The notes below the pieces were generated by a model that saw nothing but the letters and a program-made list of their open reading frames with translations, did no database searches and was not told the DNA's origin. Below are positions 26,538 to 36,342 of a DNA stretch of 64,000 nucleotides, in pieces. Source of the stretch: Nostoc sp. C052 (GTDB lineage: Bacteria > Cyanobacteriota > Cyanobacteriia > Cyanobacteriales > Nostocaceae); the NCBI RefSeq assembly GCF_013393905.1, contig NZ_CP040272.1:5080001-5144000 (forward strand), in the 5' to 3' direction. Both the position numbers and the translations under genes were made by a program. Within the stretch, counting starts at the first letter, position 1, and each line of letters starts with the position of its first letter.

Positions 26538-27166
26538 TATTCTTGGATTTCTAAATGTCCATCACTACTTCTAGTGTCTTCCAAAAAGCCGATCCCAGAT
26601 AAGGGACGGTATGGATAGCTTTGGCGAGGGGTTTTTTGAATATCCTCTTTGATGGCTTCTAAATCAATGTAGCGATCGCTAACATTAATTAAGCTGTCGC
26701 TGGTCATGGAACGCAAGCTCACGACTTCTACCCGCACGCCACGATAGCTGACTGAATTAACCGCATAAGCTAAATCCCCATCACCGCTAACTAAAACTGC
26801 GGTATCATAAGAATCTACTAGTGCCATCATGTCTACCGCTATTTCTACATCCAGGTTAGCTTTTTTAGAGCCATCTGGTAGCTGGACTAAATCTTTAGCA
26901 ATGACTCGATAGCCATTGCGACGCATCCACAGCAGAAACCCCTGTTGCTTCTCGTTTGTCCGGTCTACACCTGTGTAGAAAAAAGAACGCAGTAGTCTAG
27001 AACCTCCCGTTAATCGACATAATAGCTTGGTGTAGTCGATTTCAATCCCTAGTTGCAGTGCAGCGTAAAATAAATTTGAGCCATCAATAAATATGGCAAC
27101 TCTACCCCGATTCTCCAAAACCTGTTCTGGCGTAAAGATTGAATCGTTTTCCAAATTATTCAACAT
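26537..27166 (-). CDS. NYN-domain (LabA/DUF88) protein
   Basis: A 209-residue protein. The PIN-like NYN domain occupies residues about 22-175. Acidic site residues are in VAIFIDGSNLFYAALQLG, ANLDVEIAVDMMALVDSYD and AVLVSGDGDLAYAVN. RYIDLEAI closes the domain. Characterised members are RNases or circadian-output regulators (LabA in Synechococcus). It is the first gene of a two-gene unit with lptC, sharing the base A of TAATG. A direct link between NYN activity and LPS export is not established. Confidence 0.88.
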   Translation of the reverse strand: MLNNLENDSIFTPEQVLENRGRVAIFIDGSNLFYAALQLGIEIDYTKLLCRLTGGSRLLRSFFYTGVDRTNEKQQGFLLWMRRNGYRVIAKDLVQLPDGSKKANLDVEIAVDMMALVDSYDTAVLVSGDGDLAYAVNSVSYRGVRVEVVSLRSMTSDSLINVSDRYIDLEAIKEDIQKTPRQSYPYRPLSGIGFLEDTRSSDGHLEIQE

Positions 27167-27332
27167 CGTTGTGATACCTCAATTTTTATCCCTGTTATTT
27201 TTGATACAAATTACCAACTTTTAGATGCTAGTCACAGCGGCTTATGATAATGTTCCGCAGCTGATTTAAGTTCAGCCACGATAAATTTTGTGAGAAAATA
27301 AGAAATTGAACAAAATCAGAGTTTGATAAGGA

Positions 27333-28937
27333 CTAATCGTTTTTCGGGGCTTCTATTCGCTTAAAAACCGGTTGGGATGTACCCAAAGGTTGTTTACTAG
27401 ATAGTATTCCCCATGTGGCATGGATGGCAAAAGGAGCGGTAACTGAACTTTGTTTTTGATCGTTAAAGTTTATTCCGAAGCCCAACTGCTGATAAATATC
27501 GCTACTGATGTTCGGAATAATTGGGGATAGCAGATAAGCTGCCAGTCTAACTGATTCTAGAACTGCGTAGAGAACTTTTTCCACCGACTCCTGCTGTCCC
27601 TGTTTATATAATGACCAAGGTGCTTGTTCATCAATAAACTTATTACTAGCTTGCACTAGTGAAAGGATAGCCCCGCAGGCTTGATTGAAAGCTAGCTCCT
27701 GGTATGCTTGTTTCACCTGTTCCCCTAGACGTAAACCAGTTGCTTTCAAAGGATTTTCGTCAGGAATCGCTTCATTGCCGATTGATGGGACATTATTCTC
27801 AGCGCAGTACTTCTTCACCATGTTCAAGGTGCGATTGAGCAAATTACCTAAATCATTTGCCAAATCTGCATTCAAAACATTAATGAACCTAACTTCATTA
27901 AAATCTCCATCCTTACCAAATTCGATTTCCTTAAGGAAGTAATAACGAACGGCATCACTACCATAGCGTTTAACTAACGCAACAGGATCAAGGGTGTTAC
28001 CCAGACTTTTGCCCATCTTTAGACCATCTTTGGTCAAAAAGCCATGCCCAAATACTTGCCCTGGCAAGGGTAAGTCAGCCGACAACAGCATTGCTGGCCA
28101 GTAAACTGCATGGAAGCGGAGAATATCTTTACCAATTAGGTGCAAATTAATCGGCCACCATGTTTTTAAAGCATTTTCTAAAGTTGGTTCTGCGTCTGGT
28201 TCTAGTAATGCTGTGACATAACCTAGCAGCGCGTCAAACCAGACATAAAGGGTGTGCTTGGGATCGACTGGTACGGGAAAACCCCAATCTAGATTTATCC
28301 GCGAAATTGAAAAGTCTTGTAGCCCTTGATTTACAAAGCTGAGGACTTCGTTACGCCGACTTTCTGGTTGAATAAAATCCGGTGTAGATTGATAAAATTC
28401 TGTCAGCTTATTTTGATATTTGGATAAGCGGAAAAAATAGTTTTGCTCGTCTCGCCACTCCACTTCTTTGTTAGTATGAATTGGGCAACGGTGTCCTTCA
28501 AGTAGATCCCGTTCTTCTTTGAATTCTTCGCAGGATACGCAGTACCAGCCTTGTTGTTGTCCCTGGTAAATATCACCAGATTCCCAGACTCGCTCAAAGA
28601 ATTCTTTGACGATCGCTTGATGACGAGGTGCAGTGGTTCGACTAAAGCGATCGTATTGAATGTCTAGTAACTGCCATAAACTCACGAAGCTAGGGACAAT
28701 TTCATCGCAAAATTCTTGCGGTGCTTTGCCTAAACTTTCTGCCGATCGCTGAATTTTTTGCCCATGCTCATCTGTACCTGTAATTAGTAATACCTGATTT
28801 CCCAGTAGTCTCTGAAATCGCGCCACGACATCGGCTGCGATCGTCGTGTAAGCACTACCTATATGGGGTACATCATTTACATAATATAGAGGTGTGGTCA
28901 GCGCAAATGTGTTTGTTGTTTTATTCACTAGATTCAT
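27333..28937 (-). CDS. metG: Methionyl-tRNA synthetase
   Basis: A 534-residue class I aminoacyl-tRNA synthetase. The HIGH motif appears as VPHIGSAYTTIAADV, and ITGTDEHGQKIQ follows. The zinc-knuckle region has CVSCEEF and HRCPIHTN. The KMSKS loop is DGLKMGKSLGNTLDP. The anticodon-binding helical domain holds the C-terminal third. It charges tRNA-Met for initiation and elongation. The C-terminal EMAP/Trbp111-like tRNA-binding domain of some MetG proteins is absent, as is common for this length class. Confidence 0.97.
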   Translation of the reverse strand: MNLVNKTTNTFALTTPLYYVNDVPHIGSAYTTIAADVVARFQRLLGNQVLLITGTDEHGQKIQRSAESLGKAPQEFCDEIVPSFVSLWQLLDIQYDRFSRTTAPRHQAIVKEFFERVWESGDIYQGQQQGWYCVSCEEFKEERDLLEGHRCPIHTNKEVEWRDEQNYFFRLSKYQNKLTEFYQSTPDFIQPESRRNEVLSFVNQGLQDFSISRINLDWGFPVPVDPKHTLYVWFDALLGYVTALLEPDAEPTLENALKTWWPINLHLIGKDILRFHAVYWPAMLLSADLPLPGQVFGHGFLTKDGLKMGKSLGNTLDPVALVKRYGSDAVRYYFLKEIEFGKDGDFNEVRFINVLNADLANDLGNLLNRTLNMVKKYCAENNVPSIGNEAIPDENPLKATGLRLGEQVKQAYQELAFNQACGAILSLVQASNKFIDEQAPWSLYKQGQQESVEKVLYAVLESVRLAAYLLSPIIPNISSDIYQQLGFGINFNDQKQSSVTAPFAIHATWGILSSKQPLGTSQPVFKRIEAPKND

Positions 28938-29317
28938 ACAAAATAAAAATTAACTTATTAAAACGTTTTACATCTTCGCTTTTGGTGGCAAAACCACGCA
29001 ATTATACAATATTATTCCTGCTTTTTCCAAAAACATCTTTATACTAGCAAATTTATCAGGTCAAGAATTGTTTTGTAATAGACATCAATTAAACTCATTT
29101 TTACCTAAAAAATGGAAATTAACTAATCATAATTTTTATGAATAGTTTCTATTAGATATTCTTGTGATCAAGAATACAAAATTGAGAATGCAGAAAATCT
29201 CATTGCTTTTGTCGATTCAGATATTTCTATCTTAAGACGGTCATGGCAATAGTAAAGAAATGTAAAAATTAAATTAAGATAAATCGCCATATTTACCGGA
29301 AAATATATTGATTAGGT
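28938..29317. other. AT-rich divergent intergenic region
   Basis: About 380 bp between the divergent metG and acyltransferase genes. It is strongly AT-rich, with no repeats or small genes that I can support. It presumably holds both promoters. Confidence 0.5.
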
Positions 29318-30043
29318 ATGAATCGAAATAGCCCCCTAGAGATTTCTCGCGCTTTGGTGGCGGCACTTTCAACGCAAATGTTTCGCTATTATGAGGATCG
29401 CATTCCCCAGGATGCCAGCGTGTTGGTAGTCAGCAATCACCGCAGCTTTATGGATGCACTGATTTTAATGGCAGCGTTATCGAGTCCGATTCGCTTTGCT
29501 TGCCATCACTATATGGGACAAGTGCCAGTCATGCGGGAGATTGTCACCGGTCAATTGGGGTGTTTTCCCTTGGAGGATACTCAAAACCGCCAGCAAAGCT
29601 TTTTTTCACAGTCGCAGGTGCTATTGCAGTCCAAGCAGATGGTGGGAGTATTCCCAGAAGGGACTGAACCAATGGTGAAATTTACTCAACCAAATCATCT
29701 AGGTGAGTTTCAGCGGGGATTTGCTCATTTGGCATTACGAGCTGATGTACAGGATTTAGCTATTTTACCGATCGCGATCGCCTCTTTAGAAGAAGTCAAC
29801 ACTTCTGGCTTCCCCTTAAAGCTTTTGAGTGTATTTGATCCTTCAGAACCCTTATTTAACCAAGGTGGTTGGCATCCTTTGGTAATTTATCGCCGGGTTG
29901 CGGTCTTAATCGGTCGTCCTTATTGGATTACGCCCCAATATCATCAAAAATATCATGGCAAACAAGCTAGAACTGTTGTGGCTGAACTGACAGAACACTG
30001 TCATAGTGAAATTGGCAATTTACTGCGTCAAGGTTGCTATTAG
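29318..30043 (+). CDS. Lysophospholipid acyltransferase (PlsC-like)
   Basis: A 241-residue LPLAT-family protein. Motif I is VVSNHRSFMDALILMAAL, with H-x4-D. Motif III is VGVFPEGTEPMVKFTQ. CHHYMGQVPVMREIVTGQLG and HLALRADVQDLAILPIAIAS fit the fold. Such enzymes add an acyl chain to lysophosphatidic acid or related lipids at the membrane. There is no clear transmembrane segment, so peripheral binding is likely. It is followed 160 bp later by a phytyl-ester-synthase-like hydrolase gene. Confidence 0.87.
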   Translation: MNRNSPLEISRALVAALSTQMFRYYEDRIPQDASVLVVSNHRSFMDALILMAALSSPIRFACHHYMGQVPVMREIVTGQLGCFPLEDTQNRQQSFFSQSQVLLQSKQMVGVFPEGTEPMVKFTQPNHLGEFQRGFAHLALRADVQDLAILPIAIASLEEVNTSGFPLKLLSVFDPSEPLFNQGGWHPLVIYRRVAVLIGRPYWITPQYHQKYHGKQARTVVAELTEHCHSEIGNLLRQGCY

Positions 30044-30203
30044 AGCCATTCGATTTTAGATTTTGGATTGTGCCCACGACTTTTGTCTCTTGTTCTTAAA
30101 GGATTATTTGTTTTTGGTCAAAAACACCGAACTTCCCTCAAAAGCAACAATCAACAGTCCAAAAGTTTTATACCATTGACCAATGACTAATGACTAATGA
30201 CCA

Positions 30204-31022
30204 ATGACTATTTCTGAAGTTGAGCTAAAGCCTTGTTTCCTGACTCCTGAACGAGTACAGCCAGAGTATCCGCTATTGGTATATTTACCAGGAATGGATG
30301 GAACAGGTCAACTATTGCGATCGCAAACTGCGGGATTAGAAACTGGCTTTGATGTGCGCTCTTTGGCGCTCCCCCGGAAAGACCTTAACACTTGGGATAT
30401 GCTAACGAAGAGTGTATTGGACTTGATCGACGCCGAATTAGAAAAAAGCTCTCAGAGGCCAGTTTACCTGTGTGGTGAGTCCTTTGGTGGTTGCTTGGCA
30501 ATGAAAGTAGCAATCCAAGCACCTCATTTATTTAAACGAATCATTTTAATTAACCCAGCTTCATCCTTTCATCTCCGCCCTTGGTTAAGTTGGGCATCTC
30601 AACTAACTTACTTAGTGCCATCAGGATTGTATGATGTTGGCGCACTGGGATTATTACCATTTTTAGCATCTTTGCCACGCATTTCTCGCAGCGATCGCCA
30701 CGATTTGCTGAAAACTATGCGTTCTGTCCCAGCTGAAACGGTTCTTTGGCGGTTGTCTTTGCTACGAGAGTTTCATGTTGATGAGGAACAGTTAGGTAAT
30801 TTGACTCAACCAGTTTTGTTAATTGCTGGTGGTAGCGATCGCCTTTTACCTTCCGTAACTGAAGTAAAGCGTATAGCAAATATTTTACCAAATAACAAGG
30901 TTGTGGTATTGCCAAATTGTGGACACGCTTGCTTGCTAGAAAAAGATACTAATCTCTACGAAATTCTTAATAATAACGAATTTTTAGAAAGGAAAGCTGA
31001 TACAAGTAGAGTTAAGAAGTAA
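30204..31022 (+). CDS. Alpha/beta hydrolase resembling the esterase half of phytyl ester synthase
   Basis: A 272-residue alpha/beta hydrolase. LLVYLPGMDGTGQLLRSQ is the oxyanion region. LCGESFGGCLAMKVAIQAP holds the nucleophile Ser, VLLIAGGSDRLLPS the acid and LPNCGHACLLEKDT the base. LPGMDGTG and GESFGG are shared with the N-terminal half of plant PES1/PES2 and cyanobacterial homologues, which esterify phytol or acylate lipids. In those proteins an LPLAT domain follows; here an LPLAT gene lies just upstream. The start codon is inside a TGACCAATGAC repeat. Confidence 0.8.
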   Translation: MTISEVELKPCFLTPERVQPEYPLLVYLPGMDGTGQLLRSQTAGLETGFDVRSLALPRKDLNTWDMLTKSVLDLIDAELEKSSQRPVYLCGESFGGCLAMKVAIQAPHLFKRIILINPASSFHLRPWLSWASQLTYLVPSGLYDVGALGLLPFLASLPRISRSDRHDLLKTMRSVPAETVLWRLSLLREFHVDEEQLGNLTQPVLLIAGGSDRLLPSVTEVKRIANILPNNKVVVLPNCGHACLLEKDTNLYEILNNNEFLERKADTSRVKK

Positions 31023-31074
31023 AGGAAGGTGCAGCATTTTTAAAATCAAAGCAAACTCATAGTAATCAATTATT

Positions 31075-31692
31075 ATGACCCAAGCCTTACCAAAAATAGT
31101 TACCTTTGGCGAATTTATCACCTGGTATCCTGAAAACTCTAGGGTACGCTATGAATTGCACAATGGGGAAATTGTTGAAATGTCACAGCCTACAGGGAAA
31201 CTTGAAAGGATAAAAGGATTTTCGACGGCTGAATTGACTTTAGAGTTTAGACGATTAAATCTCCCCTACTTTATTCCCAATCAAGCAATTGTGAAACCAC
31301 CAGAAAGAGAATCAGGTTATTTCCCTGATGTATTAATACTAAATGACGTTGCTTTAGTTGATGAACCTTTTTGGGAAAAGTCTTCTACTGTTACTAAGGG
31401 TACATCAATTCCTTTAGTTATTGAGGTTGTCAGTACCAATTGTCGCGATGATTATTATCTGAAACTTGCTGATTATGAAGAAATGGGTATACCCGAATAT
31501 TGGATTGTTGACTATGCAGCATTGGCAGCTAGGAAGTTTATTGGTAATCCCAAACAACCCACTATTTCAGTTTATCAACTAATTGACGGAGAATACCAAG
31601 TTAGTCAGTTTATGGGTAGCGAACGTATTATATCTCCTAGTTTCTCTGAGTTAATTTTGACAGCAGAACAAATTTTCAACGCTGGTCAATAA
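31075..31692 (+). CDS. Uma2 family (DUF820) putative endonuclease
   Basis: A 205-residue protein with the Uma2 PD-(D/E)xK arrangement. The segments are YELHNGEIVEMSQPTG, FPDVLILNDVALVDEPF, IPLVIEVVSTNCRDDYYLKL and YEEMGIPEYWIVDYAA. The Asp in PDVL and Glu-x-Val in VIEVVS are the expected metal ligands. The family is hugely expanded in cyanobacteria and its function is mostly unknown; restriction-like nuclease activity is predicted. A second member lies at 46211. Confidence 0.9.
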   Translation: MTQALPKIVTFGEFITWYPENSRVRYELHNGEIVEMSQPTGKLERIKGFSTAELTLEFRRLNLPYFIPNQAIVKPPERESGYFPDVLILNDVALVDEPFWEKSSTVTKGTSIPLVIEVVSTNCRDDYYLKLADYEEMGIPEYWIVDYAALAARKFIGNPKQPTISVYQLIDGEYQVSQFMGSERIISPSFSELILTAEQIFNAGQ

Positions 31693-31750
31693 TAGTGAAT
31701 TCACCGAACAGGGAAAAAGTAAAAATTTAGAGGATATTTGAAAAGTTTTG

Positions 31751-31858
31751 GGCGAATATAATTCGCTACTACACAAACTCTCGTCCGCCTGCGCGGACTA
31801 ACCAAAAACTAAGTCTTTCAAACCCACGGAGGTGGGTTTCGTCTGTATAGCCGCGATT
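31751..31858. repeat. Dispersed Nostoc-type inverted-repeat element
   Basis: It begins with the palindrome GGCGAATATAATTCGC and has matching ends (TCGCTACTACACAAAC and, inverted, TCGCGGCTATACAGAC). It encloses two hairpins, GTCCGCCTGCGCGGAC and AAACCCACGGAGGTGGGTTT. This layout matches a repeat I recall as common between genes in Nostoc genomes. Confidence 0.7.
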
Positions 31859-31934
31859 TGTAAGATACTGTTGATCAATTCACGGTGGGTTTGGGTTTGA
31901 TCCCTCACCCCTAAAACCTTGGTTTGGCGCTCCT

Positions 31935-31989
31935 TTCCCGCCCTGAAATAAATTTCGGGCTAATAGCTCAAGTCCGTTTCAACGGACTT
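31935..31989. repeat. Unsplit GCCCGAAATTTATTT element with AAGTCCGTT hairpin
   Basis: The inverted core CCGCCCTGAAATAAATTTCG is followed by AAGTCCGTTTCAACGGACTT. It is the uninterrupted form of the element split at 24912-25140, and thus shows the empty site. The whole 31693-32272 gap has no gene I can support. Confidence 0.65.
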
Positions 31990-32272
31990 AAATCAGAGTA
32001 ATCAGGAATGATGAGTTAGACCCCCTATTAATTCGCCAACAGTATCTTTGTAATCGCCGGGGCTAGTATTAATTTGGAATTTTCAAATAACCTCTTAAAA
32101 GGCACTGTTGACGTTAGGTTATCATCAGAACCTCAGTCAACTTTCGCATGTCTATAGTTAATACACAGAATAATTCCTATTAACTCTGATAAGTTGTACT
32201 TTTTGGGAGATGTCAAGCCACTCATATTTTCGCTACAAGAAAGAGAGAGGCTTTACAGGATGGTGACAAGCA

Positions 32273-33439
32273 ATGGCAGACAAACCCCAAGAAGTAAAAG
32301 TGAATAAATCAGTTAATTCACCCAGAGAAACTTCAGAAGTAGGAATCCAGACTCAATCATTGATAGAAAATGAACCGTCTGTATTAGAGTCTTTGATTAA
32401 AACTGTTGCTCAGACTGGCCAAGCAGTTTTAGACACAGCAGTAGGAGTGGGAGAAGCAACGGCAAAAGAAACACATAAGTTTATTGAGCAAACAACTCAA
32501 AGCAGCGGTCAGGTTGTGAATCGCCTCAGCGAAAATTGGCTGATTAGAAAACTATCTGGAGTCTTAAATCTCAATTGGCTAATTAGTGATACTAACCTAG
32601 TTGATTTAGAACAAGCAGAAGCGGCGGTAAATAAGCTCAAGAAACAGTATCCCAATGAATCACCCAGCCAGCTTGCTCACCGAATCATGGTGGAAAAAGC
32701 AACTAAAGCAGCCACGGTTGGACTAGCTACTAGTATTTTGCCAGGAATAGCAGTGGCATTGTTGGCAATTGATTTAACAGCCACAACAAAATTGCAGTCA
32801 GAAATGCTTTATCAAATTGCATCTGTCTACGGGCTAGATTTAAAAGATCCTGCCCGCAAAGGTGAGATTTTGGCAATTTTTGGATTGGCTTTGGGTGGAG
32901 GACGTTTGTTGAAAGCTGCGGGATTAGGCTTGTTGCGAAATGTGCCCTTAGCGGGTGCGGTGATTGGAGCTAGTTCAAATGCAACGATGATCTATTCATT
33001 GGGTTATGCTGCTTGTCGATTTTACGAAACCAAGCTGGATGAATCAACATCTCTGGCATCGCCTCAGACATTGGCAACATTAAAAGCCGAAAGTGAAAAA
33101 TATCTAGAAAGTGCGATCGCTCAACAAGCCATCACGGATCAAATCTTAGTTCACATGATCCTTGCTAGTCATCCAGAAAAGACTTGGAAAGAAATTTTAC
33201 CAGAATTAAAAGCTCTAAACCTAACTCCTACCTCGTTGGATGCCATTGCCCAAAATATCAAATCACCTCAGCCTTTAGATATATTACTCAATCAACTGAA
33301 TCGTGATTTTGCCATACCCTTATTGGCTCAGTGTTACAAAATTGCCCACCTTGACAATCAGATTACACCAGTTGAGCAAAAAATAATCGAAGCGATCGCC
33401 AGCAAATTTGACATTGACACAAATAAAATTGGGGCATAG
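32273..33439 (+). CDS. EcsC/DUF697-like protein with TerB-like C-terminus
   Basis: A 388-residue protein. The N-terminal 110 residues are polar. LRQYPNESPSQLAHRIMVEK-type sequence then leads into hydrophobic helices (AATVGLATSILPGIAVALLA, EILAIFGLALGGGRLLKAAG, VPLAGAVIGASSNATMIYSL), which resemble EcsC/DUF697 membrane-associated domains. The end, PLLAQCYKIAHLDNQITPVE followed by QKIIEAIASKFDID, resembles the helical TerB fold with acidic metal-binding sites. No function is known; a role in membrane stress is only a guess. Confidence 0.7.
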   Translation: MADKPQEVKVNKSVNSPRETSEVGIQTQSLIENEPSVLESLIKTVAQTGQAVLDTAVGVGEATAKETHKFIEQTTQSSGQVVNRLSENWLIRKLSGVLNLNWLISDTNLVDLEQAEAAVNKLKKQYPNESPSQLAHRIMVEKATKAATVGLATSILPGIAVALLAIDLTATTKLQSEMLYQIASVYGLDLKDPARKGEILAIFGLALGGGRLLKAAGLGLLRNVPLAGAVIGASSNATMIYSLGYAACRFYETKLDESTSLASPQTLATLKAESEKYLESAIAQQAITDQILVHMILASHPEKTWKEILPELKALNLTPTSLDAIAQNIKSPQPLDILLNQLNRDFAIPLLAQCYKIAHLDNQITPVEQKIIEAIASKFDIDTNKIGA

Positions 33440-33592
33440 GGCATTGGGAGGTGTAGGGGGTTTGGGAGGAGAGGGAAGCAAAATTCTCATCTCCCCACAC
33501 TCCCTCATCTCCCCAATCCCCAGTCCCTCCCCATGAAACCAGAATTTTGAGCAATACTGGTACAGGAAGGAATATTTACACAAAATCCCAAA

Positions 33593-35074
33593 ATGACAAT
33601 TCAACCTAGTGACAAGCCTTTGCTAGAGTGGGCAGGCGATAGTTTGGCAATTGGATTATTTGAAGATGCAGTAGAGTTAACCGGAGAACTGGCTACTTTA
33701 GATCAAAAGTTTGCTGGGGTTTTAAAAGAACTAATTGCTGAAGAAGAATTTAAAGGTAAAGCCAACAGTACTATTTTCACCCGTGTAAATGCTGGTAGCC
33801 CAGTGCGGAAATTGATTTTGGTAGGTTTAGGCAAACCAGATGGACTCAAACTAGATACTCTGCGCCGTGCGGCGGCGGCTGTAGCCAGGGTAGGAAAAAA
33901 GCAAAAAAGCAAAATTTTGGGATTTAGTTTTCCATTATGGAACAACGATCCAGCAGCCAGTGCCCAAGCGATCGCTGAAGGTGTAGAATTGGCACTTTAT
34001 CAAGATACTCGCTTTAAATCCGAACCAGAAGATAAAGGTTCACAAATAGAAAGTATAGATTTATTAGGTTTTGGTGGACAAGAAGCCGCGATTACCCGCG
34101 CTCATCAAATCGTTTCCGGGGTAAATTTGGCACGGCAGTTAGTAGCAGCGCCAGCTAACGCGGTAACACCAATTACTTTAGCGGAAACTGCTCAAGCGAT
34201 CGCCAAGGAGTACGGTTTACAACTGCAAATTCTAGAACGGGAAGACTGCGAAAAGCTGGGTATGGGTGCTTTTTTAGGAGTCGCCCAAGCTTCCGATTTG
34301 CCACCGAAATTCATTCACCTAACTTACAAGCCAGAAGGCACACCTAAAAAGAAATTAGCAATTATTGGTAAAGGTTTAACCTTCGACTCCGGCGGACTCA
34401 ACATTAAAGGCGCTGGTAGTGGCATCGAAACTATGAAAATTGATATGGGCGGTGCAGCGGCAACTTTGGGTGCAGCAAAAGCAATTGCTCAAATTAAGCC
34501 AGACTCAGAAGTTCACTTTATCTCGGCAGCGACCGAAAACATGATTAGCGGTCACGCTATGCACCCTGGAGACGTTCTTACAGCATCAAACGGCAAAACA
34601 ATCGAAGTGAACAACACCGACGCTGAAGGACGTTTGACCTTAGCAGATGCCTTGGTGTATGCCGACAAATTGGGATTAGATGCGATCGTTGATTTAGCCA
34701 CCCTGACTGGTGCCAACGTCATTGCATTAGGTGAGGATATTGCTGGTTTGTACACTCCCGATGAAGGTGTAGCTTCCCAAATCGAAAAAGCTGCGGAAAC
34801 TTCAGGAGAAAAAATTTGGCGGATGCCAATGGAAGAAAAATATTTTGAAGGGCTAAAGTCTGGTATCGCGGATATGAAAAATACAGGGCCGCGTCCAGGT
34901 GGTGCAATTACCGCAGCCCTTTTTCTCAAGCAATTTGTCAAACAAACCCCTTGGGCACACATAGATATTGCTGGCCCAGTGTGGACAGATAAAGAAAATG
35001 GCTACAACGGCGCAGGGGCAACTGGCTACGGCGTTCGGATGCTAGTTGATTGGGTGCTGGGTGCTGGGGAGTAA
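33593..35074 (+). CDS. pepA: Leucyl aminopeptidase (M17, PepA)
   Basis: A 493-residue cytosolic metallo-aminopeptidase. The C-terminal catalytic domain has IGKGLTFDSGGLNIKGAGSG (metal-binding Lys and Asp), KIDMGGAAATLGAAKAI, and the M17 signature VNNTDAEGRLTLADAL (Asp, Glu and catalytic Arg). GPRPGGAITAALFLKQF follows. It removes N-terminal residues from peptides as a hexamer using two metal ions. The N-terminal domain is normal in length. Confidence 0.97.
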   Translation: MTIQPSDKPLLEWAGDSLAIGLFEDAVELTGELATLDQKFAGVLKELIAEEEFKGKANSTIFTRVNAGSPVRKLILVGLGKPDGLKLDTLRRAAAAVARVGKKQKSKILGFSFPLWNNDPAASAQAIAEGVELALYQDTRFKSEPEDKGSQIESIDLLGFGGQEAAITRAHQIVSGVNLARQLVAAPANAVTPITLAETAQAIAKEYGLQLQILEREDCEKLGMGAFLGVAQASDLPPKFIHLTYKPEGTPKKKLAIIGKGLTFDSGGLNIKGAGSGIETMKIDMGGAAATLGAAKAIAQIKPDSEVHFISAATENMISGHAMHPGDVLTASNGKTIEVNNTDAEGRLTLADALVYADKLGLDAIVDLATLTGANVIALGEDIAGLYTPDEGVASQIEKAAETSGEKIWRMPMEEKYFEGLKSGIADMKNTGPRPGGAITAALFLKQFVKQTPWAHIDIAGPVWTDKENGYNGAGATGYGVRMLVDWVLGAGE

Positions 35075-35078
35075 GAAT

Positions 35079-35145
35079 TTTAGATTTTAGATTTTGGATT
35101 TTAGATTGAAATTTAATCCAAAATCTAAAATTCAAAATCCAAAAT
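35079..35145. repeat. ATTTTAGATT / AATCTAAAAT dispersed inverted repeat
   Basis: Tandem TTTTAGATTTTGGATT units are followed by inverted AATCCAAAATCTAAAATT units, forming a foldback directly after pepA. The same units appear near 6299, 21860-21940 and 30050. It may act as a transcript-end structure. Confidence 0.6.
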
Positions 35146-35319
35146 TGAATTGCCCCATGCCCAATGCCCTACTCCCTACTACCGAACAATTCGTGCTATC
35201 TTGAGCTAGCCAGCAAAAATTGTTGCAATCGTAACAGAAGTAATTTGGCGGTCAGAAAGTTAAGCATTTTCGGCAAAGCCATCTGGTAAAATTTGTAAGG
35301 TTTCTAGAAGCTGTGAGCA

Positions 35320-36342
35320 ATGGGATCGACTCGCATACGGATCGCAATTGACGCAATGGGAGGGGATCACGCACCCGCTGAAATCGTTGCTGGCGCATTG
35401 CGAGCAAGAGAAGAATTGGGTGTAGATATATTGTTGGTTGGTGATCCCCAACAAATAGAAGCTGCCTTGCCATCAAAAACAAGTTTAGGGCAGGTGGAGA
35501 TCGTGACTGCTGAGGAAGCGATCGCTATGGATGAGGAGCCTTTAAATGCAGTTAGACGCAAACGCAAGGCTTCGATCAATGTGGCGATGGATTTAGTTAA
35601 GCAGCAAAAGGCAGATGCCGTATTTTCTGCGGGTCACTCTGGGGCAGCGATGGCATCAGCTTTGCTCCGCTTAGGACGGTTGCCAGGAATTGATCGCCCA
35701 GCGATCGGGACTGTTTTTCCCACGATTATTGCTGGTAAGCCAGTGCTAGTACTTGATGTCGGCGCAAATGTAGATTGCCGTCCCAAGTTTTTAGAGCAGT
35801 TTGGTGTTATGGGATCGGCTTACAGTCAGTATGTCTTGGGTACAACTGAACCAAAGGTGGGTTTGCTAAATATCGGTGAAGAAGACTCTAAAGGCAATGA
35901 TGCAGCCGTCCGTGCCCACCAACTGCTACGCGAAAATTCTCAAATTAATTTTATTGGCAATGCCGAAGGGCGTGATGTGCTTTCTGGCCGCTTTGATGTA
36001 ATTGTCTGCGATGGCTTTGTCGGCAATGTATTATTAAAATTTGCCGAAGCTGTTGGAGAAGTGATTCTGCAAATTCTGCGAGAAGAATTACCCCAAGGAT
36101 TGCACGGTCAAATCGGTTCAGCACTCTTAAAACCAAACCTAAAGCGCATTAAGCAGCGAATGGATCACGCAGAACATGGTGGCGCATTGCTGTTAGGCGT
36201 GGCAGGAGTCTGTTTTATCGGTCACGGTAGCTCACAAGCCCCTTCAATTTTTAATGCAATTCGCATGGCCAAAGAAGCTGTTGATAACCAGGTGATACAA
36301 CGAATTCAGTCCCAATACATCCTAGAGCGCGAGAGCAGTTAG
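35320..36342 (+). CDS. plsX: Phosphate acyltransferase PlsX
   Basis: A 340-residue enzyme that converts acyl-ACP to acyl-phosphate for phospholipid synthesis. Hallmarks are IRIAIDAMGGDHAPAEIVAG near the start, SAGHSGAAMASALLRLGRLP and GIDRPAIGTVFPT, LDVGANVDCRP, GFVGNVLLKFAE, and the end EHGGALLLGVAGVCFIGHGS. It opens a plsX-fabH-fabD cluster, a common bacterial lipid-synthesis arrangement. Confidence 0.97.
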   Translation: MGSTRIRIAIDAMGGDHAPAEIVAGALRAREELGVDILLVGDPQQIEAALPSKTSLGQVEIVTAEEAIAMDEEPLNAVRRKRKASINVAMDLVKQQKADAVFSAGHSGAAMASALLRLGRLPGIDRPAIGTVFPTIIAGKPVLVLDVGANVDCRPKFLEQFGVMGSAYSQYVLGTTEPKVGLLNIGEEDSKGNDAAVRAHQLLRENSQINFIGNAEGRDVLSGRFDVIVCDGFVGNVLLKFAEAVGEVILQILREELPQGLHGQIGSALLKPNLKRIKQRMDHAEHGGALLLGVAGVCFIGHGSSQAPSIFNAIRMAKEAVDNQVIQRIQSQYILERESS

